DNA from: Paracoccaceae bacterium
GTDB taxonomy: Bacteria > Pseudomonadota > Alphaproteobacteria > Rhodobacterales > Rhodobacteraceae
Assembly: GCA_020832655.1 (NCBI GenBank)
Contig: JAFIEF010000007.1
Coordinates: forward strand, 1-64,000
Direction of reading: 5' to 3'
DNA length: 64,000 nucleotides
Shown: positions 9,411 to 17,048 of the stretch, one piece after another
How the letters are laid out: every line of letters begins with the position of its first letter
Position numbering within the stretch: the stretch's first letter is position 1
Program-made: the position numbers and the translations under genes
Notes under the pieces: model-generated
What the model was told of the DNA's origin: nothing
What the model saw: the letters and a program-made list of their open reading frames with translations, nothing else
The model's database searches: none

Positions 9411-9441
9411 AAAAACGCCCGGTGCAAGGCGCGCACCGGGC
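9411..9441 (-). terminator. Rho-independent terminator of yebC (minus strand)
   Basis: Stem GCCCGGTGC (9417-9425) with GCACCGGGC (9433-9441); on the minus strand it is followed by G and a run of five T (9411-9415). It lies 34 bp beyond the yebC stop and faces the ribosomal operon terminator. Confidence 0.8.
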
Positions 9442-9474
9442 CGGGAAACATGGGCGTGTTGTCCCCTGGCTGCG

Positions 9475-10215
9475 CTATAGCTGCGCCATGATCTCGTCCG
9501 AGACCTCGAAATTCGCGGTCACATTCTGCACATCATCATCATCTTCCAGCGCGTCGATCAGCTTCATCAGCGATTTCGCGCCATCGAGATCCAGTTCGGT
9601 GGTGGTTTGCGGTTTCCAGACCAGCTTGGTGCTTTCGGACTCGCCCAGGCTGCCCTCCAGCGCGGCAGAGACGGCCCCCAGATCGGTATCCGCGCACCAG
9701 ATGACATGCCCGTCCTCGGAGCTTTCGACATCCTCTGCGCCCGCATCAATGGCTGCCAGCAGCACGGTATCGGCATCGCCCGCATCGGCGGGGTAGATGA
9801 TCTGCCCCTTGCGGTCGAACATGAAGGCGACAGAGCCGGTCTCGCCCAGATTGCCGCCATTCTTGGAAAAGGTCGAACGCACATTCGATGCGGTGCGATT
9901 GCGGTTGTCGGTCATCGCTTCGACAATCACGGCAACGCCGCCGGGACCATAGCCTTCGTACCGGATTTCTTCGTAATTGTCGGCATCCCCGCCCAGTGAC
10001 TTCTTGATCGCGCGTTCGATATTGTCCTTGGGCATCGAACTCGCCTTGGCCTCTTTCACCGCAAGGCGCAGGCGCGGATTCTTTTCGGGATCAGGGTCGC
10101 CCATCTTGGCGGCGACGGTGATTTCCTTGGACAGCTTGGAAAAGAGCTTTGCCCGCACCGCATCCTGACGGCCCTTGCGATGCTGGATATTGGCCCATTT
10201 GGAATGGCCTGCCAT
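9475..10215 (-). CDS. yebC: YebC/PmpR-family DNA-binding / translation factor
   Basis: A 246-residue cytoplasmic protein starting [19 protein letters not shown], the invariant start of the YebC/TACO1 family. The family was described as transcriptional regulators and more recently as factors that help translation of difficult (proline-rich) stretches. Conserved blocks are [33 protein letters not shown] and [15 protein letters not shown] motif lies 9 nt before the ATG. It is transcribed toward the ribosomal operon and has its own terminator. The commonly linked ruvC gene is not adjacent. Confidence 0.93.
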   Translation of the reverse strand: MAGHSKWANIQHRKGRQDAVRAKLFSKLSKEITVAAKMGDPDPEKNPRLRLAVKEAKASSMPKDNIERAIKKSLGGDADNYEEIRYEGYGPGGVAVIVEAMTDNRNRTASNVRSTFSKNGGNLGETGSVAFMFDRKGQIIYPADAGDADTVLLAAIDAGAEDVESSEDGHVIWCADTDLGAVSAALEGSLGESESTKLVWKPQTTTELDLDGAKSLMKLIDALEDDDDVQNVTANFEVSDEIMAQL

Positions 10216-10314
10216 CTTTCAACTCCGGGGTTTTGACTATTGCGCCCCTCTTAGTGCAGGGGGCGGGAGGGGGGCAAGCCCTTCTGCACGACACTTGCCA
10301 TATGCGCTGTCATG

Positions 10315-10344
10315 AAAAAACGCCCGCAGTCCTGCGGGCGTTTT
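10315..10344 (-). terminator. Terminator downstream of carD, possibly bidirectional
   Basis: Inverted repeat ACGCCCGCAG (10320-10329) with CTGCGGGCGT (10332-10341). On the minus strand the stem is followed by six T (10315-10320); on the plus strand by TTTT. It serves carD, whose stop is 22 bp away. Confidence 0.8.
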
Positions 10345-10363
10345 CGGGGCTTTCAGCTATGGC

Positions 10364-10873
10364 TCACGCCGCGCGCGACAGCAGAACCTCGGTCACCTGT
10401 TTCTGGGCAATCGCTTCATCGCCCCCTGCCACGGCAGCAACCTCGCGCGTCAGCCGCTCCAGCGCGGCCTCATAAAGCTGGCGCTCGGAATAGGATTGCT
10501 CGCGCTGTTCGTCATTGCGGTGCAGGTCGCGCACCACTTCGGCAATCGCCAGCAGATCACCGGAATTGATCTTTTGTTCGTATTCCTGCGCCCGGCGCGA
10601 CCACATCGCGCGTTTGACTTTGGCCTTGCCTTTCAGCAGCGCAAGCGCCTTGTCCACAATCTCTGGCGAAGAGAGCGAGCGCATCCCCACCGTTGTTGCC
10701 TTGTTCGTCGGCACGCGCAGAGTCATCTTTTCCTTTTCAAAGGAGATCACGAAGAGTTCCAGTTTCAGACCGGCAATTTCCTGTTCTTCGATGGAAACAA
10801 TCTGCCCGACCCCGTGGGCCGGATACACAACATAGTCGTTCGGACGAAACTCGGACTTCTTGGCTTTCGACAT
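10364..10873 (-). CDS. carD: CarD/CdnL-family RNA polymerase-binding regulator
   Basis: A 169-residue protein. Residues about 10-70 form the CarD/TRCF RNA polymerase-interacting domain (FRPNDYVVYPAHGVGQIVSIEEQEI); the rest is a helical C-terminal domain with KRAMWSRRAQEYEQKINSGDL, where a conserved Trp contacts the upstream edge of the promoter bubble in homologues. The family stabilises open complexes at rRNA and other promoters. In Rhodobacter sphaeroides CarD activates promoters that lack the -7T, known from literature. Start supported by AGGAACG upstream. Confidence 0.93.
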   Translation of the reverse strand: MSKAKKSEFRPNDYVVYPAHGVGQIVSIEEQEIAGLKLELFVISFEKEKMTLRVPTNKATTVGMRSLSSPEIVDKALALLKGKAKVKRAMWSRRAQEYEQKINSGDLLAIAEVVRDLHRNDEQREQSYSERQLYEAALERLTREVAAVAGGDEAIAQKQVTEVLLSRAA

Positions 10874-11022
10874 AAGGCGTTCCTCTACAGGCCTTGTTCA
10901 GCGCAAACGACACGGCTCAGGAATGCTGGACTCCTGATACCCTGTTCATTTGGCGACAAAAAAACGGCAGTTGGCAAGACTACCGGTTCAAGGCGGTTTC
11001 ATACAGTCGTAACACATACCAC

Positions 11023-11048
11023 AAAAAAGCCGCGAATCAAAGCGGCTT
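11023..11048 (-). terminator. Rho-independent terminator of fdxA
   Basis: Stem AAGCCGC (11027-11033) with GCGGCTT (11042-11048), 8-nt loop; on the minus strand it runs into a T-run (11023-11028). It lies 54 bp beyond the fdxA stop. Confidence 0.8.
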
Positions 11049-11101
11049 GGCGATAAAGATTACATGAAGATATGGCTGACGCCGGACGTCACAGCGCCTG
11101 T

Positions 11102-11440
11102 CTAGCCGCCTTCGCCGGGGTTTTCCGAGAAGTATTTCGACAGCTTGTCGGGTTCGCCGTCGCGCTCGGTCGCTTCGGGTAGCGGGTCTTTCTTGGTAAT
11201 GATCACTGGCCAGAGTTCAGAGTATTTGCGGTTGAACTCGACCCATTCTTCCATTTCCGGCTCGGTATCGGGGCGGATCGCGTCGGCTGGGCATTCCGGT
11301 TCGCAGACGCCGCAGTCGATGCACTCATCCGGGTGGATGACAAGCATGTTCTCGCCTTCATAGAAGCAATCCACCGGGCAGACTTCCACACAGTCGGTGT
11401 ATTTGCAGGCGATACAGTTGTCGATCACCACATATGTCAT
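11102..11440 (-). CDS. fdxA: Ferredoxin FdxA, 7Fe type
   Basis: A 112-residue soluble electron carrier. Two cysteine clusters are visible: C9, C12, C17, C21, C25 and C40, C43, C46, C50, with the FdxA spacing [14 protein letters not shown] and [12 protein letters not shown], which binds one [3Fe-4S] and one [4Fe-4S] cluster in family members. The C-terminal helical tail ([16 protein letters not shown]-like) is also typical. AAGGAAACGGG precedes the ATG. Redox partners cannot be read from the neighbours. Confidence 0.93.
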   Translation of the reverse strand: MTYVVIDNCIACKYTDCVEVCPVDCFYEGENMLVIHPDECIDCGVCEPECPADAIRPDTEPEMEEWVEFNRKYSELWPVIITKKDPLPEATERDGEPDKLSKYFSENPGEGG

Positions 11441-11485
11441 ATGCCCGTTTCCTTATATTCCATGCCCGCAAGAGCCATCGCAGGG

Positions 11486-11514
11486 GACATAATCCAGCGC
11501 TCGCGATCAATCAA
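11486..11514 (-). promoter_or_regulatory. Candidate promoter of fdxA
   Basis: On the minus strand TTGATT (11514-11509) and TATGTC (11491-11486) are separated by 17 bp and lie 46 bp upstream of the fdxA start. The match is moderate. Confidence 0.4.
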
Positions 11515-11755
11515 GCCGGTCTAAGCCTGTTGCGGCAATACAACTGCATTCTGCGTTGACGGGGGCCGGATAGATTGACCTTGAAACGGCCGCTTCCCGG
11601 TTACGGTTGACCTTGGGCGTCCTGTCGTGCCCGATCCGGTGCCGGATGCGCCGTTGATCAGCGGCGGTGTCATGCTGATCCCGTCGCGCGGCCGGGGCAG
11701 ATACAGGGCGGGGCGCTTTGCGGGGTTCTGGCCCCTGCGCTTGAGCATGACATGA
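11515..11755. other. Intergenic stretch without a supported gene
   Basis: Between the fdxA promoter and the terminator of the sulfur gene operon. Minus-strand reading frames are open here but are low-complexity, run into the DUF442 gene in another frame and resemble no family, so no gene is called. Confidence 0.5.
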
Positions 11756-11789
11756 AAATGGCGCGGAGCTACTATCCCCCGCGCCATTT
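11756..11789 (-). terminator. Terminator of the persulfide detoxification operon
   Basis: Stem AAATGGCGCGG (11756-11766) with CCGCGCCATTT (11779-11789), 12-nt loop. On the minus strand the hairpin ends in TTTT. It lies 46 bp beyond the stop of the DUF442 gene. Confidence 0.75.
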
Positions 11790-11834
11790 CACGGCGACAG
11801 CGCGTCACTGACGGGCCACCGCGCTGTTCATCGA

Positions 11835-12260
11835 TCAGCCATTTGCCAGCTGTTCCAGCGTCGGGCGGAAGGGCTCCAGCGCGTAGCCAAAGCGGGCAGG
11901 GATGGCGATCAGCTCGTCCGTGGGGCGCTTGCCGGCATGGGCCAAGGCCCAGACGATGGATGACCGGTTGCCAGAGGCACAATAGGCCAGCACCGGCCCG
12001 TCGCTGTCGTTGATGGCGCGGCCCTGATCCAGCACATTTTCCATCGTGATCGCGCCACCGACAACCGGGTTGAGGACAAAGCGCAGCCCTGCTGCTTCGG
12101 CCTGCTGGCGGATCGCCTCGGCGTTGATCTCTGCCGGGATCTCGGCATCGGGGCGATTGCAGATCAGCGTGGTGAAGCCTGCCTCTGCTATGGCGGCGAC
12201 ATCTTCGGGCGCGATCTGCGGGGAAACCGCGTAATCCGCGGTCAGGGAACGTATTTCCAT
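11835..12260 (-). CDS. TIGR01244/DUF442 sulfurtransferase-like protein (Blh N-terminal domain)
   Basis: A 141-residue protein of the dual-specificity-phosphatase/rhodanese-like fold. It starts MEIRSLTADYAVSPQI and carries the active-site loop LAYCASGNRS, with the catalytic Cys in the CxxGxRS pattern of the family. In Agrobacterium and Xylella this domain is fused to an MBL domain in Blh (beta-lactamase-hydrolase-like), which handles persulfide; here it is a separate gene in an operon with the MBL protein. The start at 12260 follows AAGGACAG; ten further upstream codons are not conserved-looking. Last gene of the operon, 16 bp after the second yeeE gene. Confidence 0.85.
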   Translation of the reverse strand: MEIRSLTADYAVSPQIAPEDVAAIAEAGFTTLICNRPDAEIPAEINAEAIRQQAEAAGLRFVLNPVVGGAITMENVLDQGRAINDSDGPVLAYCASGNRSSIVWALAHAGKRPTDELIAIPARFGYALEPFRPTLEQLANG

Positions 12261-12276
12261 CGGTCTGTCCTTTCGG

Positions 12277-12711
12277 TCACAGCGCGGCAAGCTGATCGAT
12301 ACGCTGCCGGATCGGGGGTGCGATCAACATACCCGCGATCATCGACAGGATAAAGGCGATGCCGCCCGCCCCGCCCCAGCTGAGCGAAGCAATTGCCGGG
12401 CCGGGGCACAGCCCCACCAGCCCCCAGCCCATACCAAACAGCACCGAGCCAAGCACCAGATTATGCCCCAGCCGCGGGTCAGGCTTGGCCGGGAACGGCT
12501 CTCCCACCAGCGCATGGGCGCGTTTGGTGGTCATGTGCCAGGCCAGCAGCATCGGCAGGATGGCCCCGCCCAGAACGAAAGCAAGGGTCGGATCCCAGGC
12601 GCCGAAAATATCCAGCCAGCCCTGAACCTTGGTGGTGTCGGTCATCCCCGAGACCAGAAGCCCCGCGCCGAACAGCCCGCCAGAGATGGCCGCAATAACG
12701 ATACGTTGCAT
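12277..12711 (-). CDS. YeeE/YedE-family (DUF6691) membrane protein, second half-transporter
   Basis: A 144-residue inner-membrane protein with about four transmembrane helices. It has the family signature GLVGLCPGPA, with the conserved Cys proposed to handle thiosulfate or other reduced sulfur in YeeE-like transporters. Start at [12 protein letters not shown], whose ATG overlaps the stop of the preceding yeeE gene by one base; the 36 extra upstream codons overlap that gene and are rejected. Pairs of such short YeeE/YedE proteins probably assemble into one channel. Confidence 0.85.
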   Translation of the reverse strand: MQRIVIAAISGGLFGAGLLVSGMTDTTKVQGWLDIFGAWDPTLAFVLGGAILPMLLAWHMTTKRAHALVGEPFPAKPDPRLGHNLVLGSVLFGMGWGLVGLCPGPAIASLSWGGAGGIAFILSMIAGMLIAPPIRQRIDQLAAL

Positions 12712-13142
12712 CAGATCACCCCCAGAAGATGCCGGAACAGAACCATCGCGATGCCACCTGCCAGCAGGTAGAACACCGTTGCGACGATACCGCGCAGCGA
12801 AAAGCGTGAAATGCCACACACCCCGTGGCCAGAGGTGCAGCCATTGGCCAGCCGCGTGCCGATGCCAACCAACAGCCCGCCAGCGATGATGATACCCAGG
12901 TTAGAGGTGATGTTGGTGCTGACCTCGACATTGTAGAGCGGCAGCATCAGCGCGGGCACAACCACCAGCGCAGCCAGAAAGGCCACGCGCTCGGCCCAGT
13001 TGCCAAGCCCGCTGCGGTCCACCAGTCCGCCGATCATGCCACTGGCCCCCATGATGCGGCCATTTCCCAGCAGGAAAATCGCCGCAGCGGTTCCGATCAT
13101 GAGGCCGCCAACCAGGCCCCATATCCAGTCTGTTTCAATCAT
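12711..13142 (-). CDS. YeeE/YedE-family membrane protein, first half-transporter
   Basis: A 143-residue membrane protein with about four hydrophobic helices. The signature [21 protein letters not shown] contains the two conserved cysteines of YeeE/YedE (PmpA-like) sulfur-compound transporters. The start at [13 protein letters not shown] follows AGGAACACAA. Located between the MBL persulfide dioxygenase-like gene (82 bp upstream, with a hairpin between) and the second yeeE gene (1-bp overlap). Confidence 0.88.
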   Translation of the reverse strand: MIETDWIWGLVGGLMIGTAAAIFLLGNGRIMGASGMIGGLVDRSGLGNWAERVAFLAALVVVPALMLPLYNVEVSTNITSNLGIIIAGGLLVGIGTRLANGCTSGHGVCGISRFSLRGIVATVFYLLAGGIAMVLFRHLLGVI

Positions 13143-13165
13143 GTTTGTGTTCCTGTTCGCATTAC

Positions 13166-13188
13166 GGCGCGGCATATGCTGCCGCGCC
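13166..13188 (-). terminator. Stem-loop inside the persulfide operon
   Basis: Perfect 9-bp stem GGCGCGGCA (13166-13174) with TGCCGCGCC (13180-13188), 5-nt loop, in the 82-bp gap between the MBL gene and the first yeeE gene. No T-run, so it may protect the mRNA of the first gene or reduce downstream expression. Confidence 0.5.
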
Positions 13189-13224
13189 CCGTGTTGGAAT
13201 AGTCGTTTGAAGATACGCGCCCGG

Positions 13225-14088
13225 TCAGAGCTTGTTGACCGGCACTTTCAGATAGACCGAGCCATCATCTTCTGGCGGGGGCATTTCGCCGGCGCGCATG
13301 TTTACCTGCAGCGAAGGGATGATCAGCCGCGGCATCGCAAGCTGGGCATCGCGTTCGTTGCGGGCGCGGACAAAGTCATCGCGGGATTTGCCTTCGCCGA
13401 CATGCTTGTTCAGCCGCTTTTGTTCACCGACGGTTGTTTCCCAGGCATAGGTGTCGCGGCCTTCGGCCTTGTAGTCATGGCCCACGAAGATGCGGGTATT
13501 GTCGGGCAGGGACAGGATTTTCTGCACCGAATCCCACATCATGTCGGCAGACCCGCCGGGGAAGTCGCAGCGTGCGGTGCCGAAATCGGGCATGAACAGC
13601 GTGTCGCCCACGAAAGCGGCGTCGCCGACAACATAGGTCAGGCAGGCCGGGGTGTGGCCGGGGGTGTGCAGCACGTCGCCGCGCATCTGGCCGATATGGA
13701 AGCTGTCGCCATCCTTGAATAGCGCGTCGAACTGGCTGCCATCGCGCTGGAACTCGGTCCCTTCATTGAAGACCTTGCCGAAGGTGTCCTGCACGATACG
13801 GATGTTTTCGCCAATCGCGATCTTGCCGCCCAGTTTTTCCTGGATATAGGGCGCGGCAGAAAGGTGGTCGGCATGGACATGGGTTTCCAGCAGCCATTCG
13901 ACCTCGTAGCCCTTTTCCTTCACGAAATCGATCACCACATCGGCAGAGTGCGTGTCCGTGCGGCCGGAGGCATAGTCGAAATCCAGCACCGAATCGACAA
14001 TCGCGCATTTGCGGCTGCTGGGGTCGCGCACGACATAGGTCACGGTGAAGGTGTATTCGTCGAAAAAGGCGGTAACTTCGGGTTGCAT
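13225..14088 (-). CDS. MBL-fold metallohydrolase, persulfide dioxygenase-like (Blh/ETHE1 type)
   Basis: A 287-residue soluble protein with the metallo-beta-lactamase metal ligands: ETHVHADHLSA (about residues 67-77), LHTPGHTP (about 138-145), VGDTLF and VGHDY. Gene context (two YeeE/YedE genes and a DUF442 sulfurtransferase-like gene) points to the persulfide dioxygenase role, oxidising glutathione persulfide to sulfite with a single iron, rather than hydrolysis of beta-lactams or glyoxalase II activity. AGGAGAATGAC precedes the ATG. First gene of the operon, directly downstream of a promoter with an overlapping inverted repeat. Confidence 0.87.
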   Translation of the reverse strand: MQPEVTAFFDEYTFTVTYVVRDPSSRKCAIVDSVLDFDYASGRTDTHSADVVIDFVKEKGYEVEWLLETHVHADHLSAAPYIQEKLGGKIAIGENIRIVQDTFGKVFNEGTEFQRDGSQFDALFKDGDSFHIGQMRGDVLHTPGHTPACLTYVVGDAAFVGDTLFMPDFGTARCDFPGGSADMMWDSVQKILSLPDNTRIFVGHDYKAEGRDTYAWETTVGEQKRLNKHVGEGKSRDDFVRARNERDAQLAMPRLIIPSLQVNMRAGEMPPPEDDGSVYLKVPVNKL

Positions 14089-14116
14089 GTCATTCTCCTG
14101 TCTGGATCGCTAGGGG

Positions 14117-14145
14117 CAATATAGACAGAAAAATACATATTGCAA
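14117..14145 (-). promoter_or_regulatory. Promoter with overlapping inverted repeat (persulfide operon)
   Basis: On the minus strand TTGCAA (14145-14140) and TATATT (14123-14118) are 16 bp apart, 29 bp upstream of the MBL start. The inverted repeat CAATAT (14117-14122) / ATATTG (14137-14142) covers both promoter hexamers, the expected layout for a repressor site. The AT-rich palindrome resembles the kind of operator used by BigR/SqrR-type persulfide sensors, but no such regulator gene is adjacent. Confidence 0.6.
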
Positions 14146-14169
14146 GGTTTGAATGTGAATAAATATGAT

Positions 14170-14199
14170 GCGGCGTGGATCAAGACGGATCCGCGCCGC
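14170..14199 (-). terminator. Stem-loop downstream of ald
   Basis: 12-bp stem (14170-14181 with 14188-14199, one T-G pair), 6-nt loop, lying 7 bp beyond the ald stop on the minus strand. The following sequence is AT-rich without a pure T-run. Probable terminator separating ald from the sulfur operon promoter. Confidence 0.5.
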
Positions 14200-14205
14200 G
14201 TATGC

Positions 14206-15324
14206 TTATATTTTCAATGCCATTTCGGGCGAGAGCACATCAAGTTCCAGCGCCTTGCCGACCTCGTAATAGGTCAGATGGCCCGCATGGGTGTTCAACC
14301 CCGCCAAAAGATGGGGATCATCCGCGCAAGCCTGCCGCCAGCCCTTGTTGGCAATTGCCAGCATGAAGGGCATGGTGGCATTGCCCAGACCCTGGGTCGA
14401 GGTGCGCGCCACTGCGCCGGGCATGTTCGCCACGCAATAATGCAGCACGCCATCGATTTCGTAGATCGGCTCGGCATGGGTGGTGGCGCGCGAGGTTTCG
14501 AAACAGCCGCCCTGGTCAATCGCGACATCAACCAGCACCGCGCCGGGCTGCATGCTGGCCAGCTGGTCCCGCGTGATCAGCTTGGGCGCGGCTGCGCCGG
14601 GGATCAGCACCGCGCCGATGACCATATCGGCGCGCGGGATCAGTTCTGCAATCGCCGCCGCGTCCGAGTATTGCGTGGTCAGGCGCCCGTGGAACACGTC
14701 ATCGAGATAGGACAGGCGCGGGATCGAGCGGTCCAGTATGGTGACATTCGCGCCCATGCCGACGGCCACACGTGCCGCCGCTGTGCCCACCACACCGCCG
14801 CCGATGATCACCACATTGGCAGGCCGCACCCCAGGGACACCGCCCATCAGTACACCGCGCCCGCCATTGGCCTTTTGCAGCGCCCACGACCCCGCTTGCG
14901 GGGCCAGACGGCCTGCGACCTCTGACATCGGGGCCAGCAGGGGCAGCCCGCCTGCGCGGTCGGTGACGGTTTCATAGGCAATTGCGGTCACGCCGCTATC
15001 CAGCAGATCGCGGGTTTGTGCCGGGTCCGGGGCCAGGTGCAGATAGGTGAACAGGATCTGCCCCTCGCGCAGCTGCTTGCGTTCCACTGCCTGTGGTTCC
15101 TTGACTTTCACCACCATTTCGGCGCGGGCGAAAATTTCAGCCGCTGTATCCACGATCTGCGCGCCGGTCGCAGTATAGGCCGCATCCTCGAACCCGGCGC
15201 CAGCCCCGGCCCCGGTTTCGATTATCACCTGATGGCCATTATTGATGGCCTCTTGCGCGGCGTTCGGGGTCAGACCGACGCGAAATTCCTGTGGCTTGAT
15301 TTCCTTCGGGCATCCGATAAGCAT
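14206..15324 (-). CDS. ald: Alanine dehydrogenase
   Basis: A 372-residue enzyme that converts L-alanine and NAD+ to pyruvate, ammonium and NADH. It starts MLIGCPKEIKPQEFRVGLTP, with the substrate-binding N-terminal domain, and has the Rossmann NAD motif VVIIGGGVVGTAAARVAVGMGA at about residues 168-190. Full family length. AGGAGGAACAC precedes the ATG. It is divergent from an Lrp/AsnC gene, the classic AldR arrangement, so alanine-responsive activation by that neighbour is likely. Confidence 0.95.
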   Translation of the reverse strand: MLIGCPKEIKPQEFRVGLTPNAAQEAINNGHQVIIETGAGAGAGFEDAAYTATGAQIVDTAAEIFARAEMVVKVKEPQAVERKQLREGQILFTYLHLAPDPAQTRDLLDSGVTAIAYETVTDRAGGLPLLAPMSEVAGRLAPQAGSWALQKANGGRGVLMGGVPGVRPANVVIIGGGVVGTAAARVAVGMGANVTILDRSIPRLSYLDDVFHGRLTTQYSDAAAIAELIPRADMVIGAVLIPGAAAPKLITRDQLASMQPGAVLVDVAIDQGGCFETSRATTHAEPIYEIDGVLHYCVANMPGAVARTSTQGLGNATMPFMLAIANKGWRQACADDPHLLAGLNTHAGHLTYYEVGKALELDVLSPEMALKI

Positions 15325-15355
15325 GTGTTCCTCCTCATCTACAGTTGCGACACAA

Positions 15356-15433
15356 GATAATGCGCAAATAGGGGGAAGTCCTTGACAGTTGCTGCCGAAT
15401 CCTGAAGCTGAATCGAAGGATTATGCGCAATAG
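15356..15433. repeat. Two direct repeats in the ald / Lrp-regulator intergenic region
   Basis: GATAATGCGCAAATAG (15356-15371) and GATTATGCGCAATAG (15419-15433) share the core ATGCGCAA in the same orientation, exactly 63 bp apart, which is six helical turns. They lie between ald and its putative regulator, fitting an operator for a multimeric Lrp-type protein. Confidence 0.5.
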
Positions 15434-15463
15434 GTGACTGATGCAGGAAATGGTTGCGCTGCA

Positions 15464-15922
15464 ATGCAGCTAGACGCGACGGATTGCCGCATTTTGCGGG
15501 TCTTGCAACGACAAGGCCGGATCACGAACGCCGAGTTGGCAGAGCAGGTGAACCTGTCCCCCTCTGCCTGTCACCGGCGGGTGCAGCGGCTGGAAAGCGA
15601 TGGCATCATAGCCAGCTATGTGGCGCTGCTGGATCTGCGCAGCATCGGGCGCGCGACCGTGGTTTATGTCGAGATCAAGCTTTCGGGCCAGAGCGACGAA
15701 ATCCTGGACGCCTTTGAACGCGAAGTGGCGCGCGTGCCCGATGTGCTGGAATGTCATCTGATGGCGGGCAGCGCCGATTACCTGCTCAAGATCATCGCCG
15801 CCGATACAGAGGATTTCGCGCGCATCCATCGCCGCTATCTCAGCCGTCTGCCGGGGGTGGTGCAGATGCAGTCATCCTTTGCGCTGCGCACTGTGGTTCA
15901 GACCACGGCTGTCGAGATGTAG
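15464..15922 (+). CDS. Lrp/AsnC-family transcriptional regulator (AldR-like)
   Basis: A 152-residue regulator. Residues about 3-60 are the AsnC winged helix-turn-helix (LDATDCRILRVLQRQGRI... LSPSACHRRVQRLESDGII); residues about 68-145 are the RAM ligand-binding domain (VYVEIKL, ECHLMAGSADYLLKI). The start at ATG 15464 is preferred; a GTG at 15434 would add ten residues. Divergent from ald, so it probably senses alanine or a related amino acid and activates ald. Confidence 0.88.
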   Translation: MQLDATDCRILRVLQRQGRITNAELAEQVNLSPSACHRRVQRLESDGIIASYVALLDLRSIGRATVVYVEIKLSGQSDEILDAFEREVARVPDVLECHLMAGSADYLLKIIAADTEDFARIHRRYLSRLPGVVQMQSSFALRTVVQTTAVEM

Positions 15923-15972
15923 GCTGATCGGCCCGCAGCGCGGTGGCGCGGGCCGGTCAGCGCGACAAGGTG

Positions 15973-16356
15973 TTACTTTGCCTTCAGCGTATCGCGGATT
16001 TCGGCCAGCAATTCTTCCGCGCTTGGCCCTTTGGGCGCTGCTTCGGCGGGGGCTTCGGGCTTCTTGCCCGTCTGGCTGATGCGGTTGACGGTTCTGACCA
16101 GCACGAACACCACCCAGGCGATGATCAGGAACTTGATCACCGCATTGATGAAATTCCCGACCATGAATTGCGCATCCCCCAGCCCGAAGCTGATGGCGCC
16201 GAAATCCACGCCGCCGACGAAGATACCGATCAGCGGGTTGATCAGGTCATCCACCAGCGATGTGACGATGGCGGTAAATGCCGCACCGATGATGATACCG
16301 ACGGCCATGTCCATTGCATTGCCCTTGGCGATGAACTCTTTGAACTCTTTAAGCAT
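15973..16356 (-). CDS. mscL: Large-conductance mechanosensitive channel
   Basis: A 127-residue inner-membrane protein. The amphipathic N-terminus and first transmembrane helix read [20 protein letters not shown], the second helix [19 protein letters not shown], and a charged C-terminal helix follows an Ala/Pro linker. The homopentamer opens on membrane tension and releases solutes at osmotic downshock. AGGAAGCATAC precedes the ATG. Slightly shorter than the E. coli protein (136). Confidence 0.94.
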   Translation of the reverse strand: MLKEFKEFIAKGNAMDMAVGIIIGAAFTAIVTSLVDDLINPLIGIFVGGVDFGAISFGLGDAQFMVGNFINAVIKFLIIAWVVFVLVRTVNRISQTGKKPEAPAEAAPKGPSAEELLAEIRDTLKAK

Positions 16357-16443
16357 GTATGCTTCCTTTCCTTGCGCGTGTCGGGCAAGGTTAACCGCAT
16401 TCTGCCGCGTCTGTGAAGCTGCTTTGAGCGGGACTGCGCCCTG

Positions 16444-16890
16444 CTATGGCAGGGTTCCGTCAATCACATAGCGCAGGATTTCAACCACCTGCTCGGGGGT
16501 TTCGGTGACGGCCAGCGCTGCGGCATCCACTTCCTTCAGGGCGTGCTGATGCTCTGCCCCATGCATGATGATCAGCGATTTTCCCAGTGCGGCGGCAAAG
16601 CCCGCATCAAAAGCGGCATTCCATTGCCTGTACTTCTCGCCAAAGCGAACCACGACGATATCGGCCTCTTCCAGCGCCTTGCGGGTGCGAATGGCGTTGA
16701 GCTTGGCGCCCTTGTGGTCGTGCCAGAATTTCTGCGCTTCGGCCCCAAGAATGCGCACCCCGCAATCATCGGATGCGTCATGATCGGTGACAGGACCGGA
16801 GAATGTCACCGGCAGCCCCTGCGCGCCTGCGATGATCTGGTCGCGCCAATCCGAGTGGATTTCACCGGCAAGATAGACAGTCAGATGCAT
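16444..16890 (-). CDS. YtoQ-family protein
   Basis: A 148-residue protein starting MHLTVYLAGEIHSDWR, the signature of the YtoQ family, distantly similar to nucleoside 2-deoxyribosyltransferase-like folds (FRPxx-like EADIVVVRFGEKYRQWNAAFDAGFAAALGK). Function unknown. The 40 upstream in-frame codons are rejected because the family begins at this Met. Divergent from the PCMT-like gene, with 158 bp between. Confidence 0.85.
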   Translation of the reverse strand: MHLTVYLAGEIHSDWRDQIIAGAQGLPVTFSGPVTDHDASDDCGVRILGAEAQKFWHDHKGAKLNAIRTRKALEEADIVVVRFGEKYRQWNAAFDAGFAAALGKSLIIMHGAEHQHALKEVDAAALAVTETPEQVVEILRYVIDGTLP

Positions 16891-17048
16891 GGCGTAAGCC
16901 TTTTGTTGTGTGCGGTCGCGCGCAGGATTGCAGCTTGGGCGGGCAGGCGCAATGACTGTCAGGGCGTTTTGGCAGCGTTCGATATTGCGAGGGGCCGCAT
17001 TCTGTGGCAATGACGAGGCAAGCCGAACAAAACTGGAAAGTTCAGTCC

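Noticed and set aside
11521-11982. A minus-strand frame that could be a 153-residue gene
   Set aside because: It overlaps the DUF442 gene in another frame, runs through that operon's terminator hairpin and has low-complexity sequence.
13225-14088. Calling the MBL protein a beta-lactamase or glyoxalase II
   Set aside because: The fold is shared, but the operon with YeeE/YedE and DUF442 genes points to persulfide oxidation.
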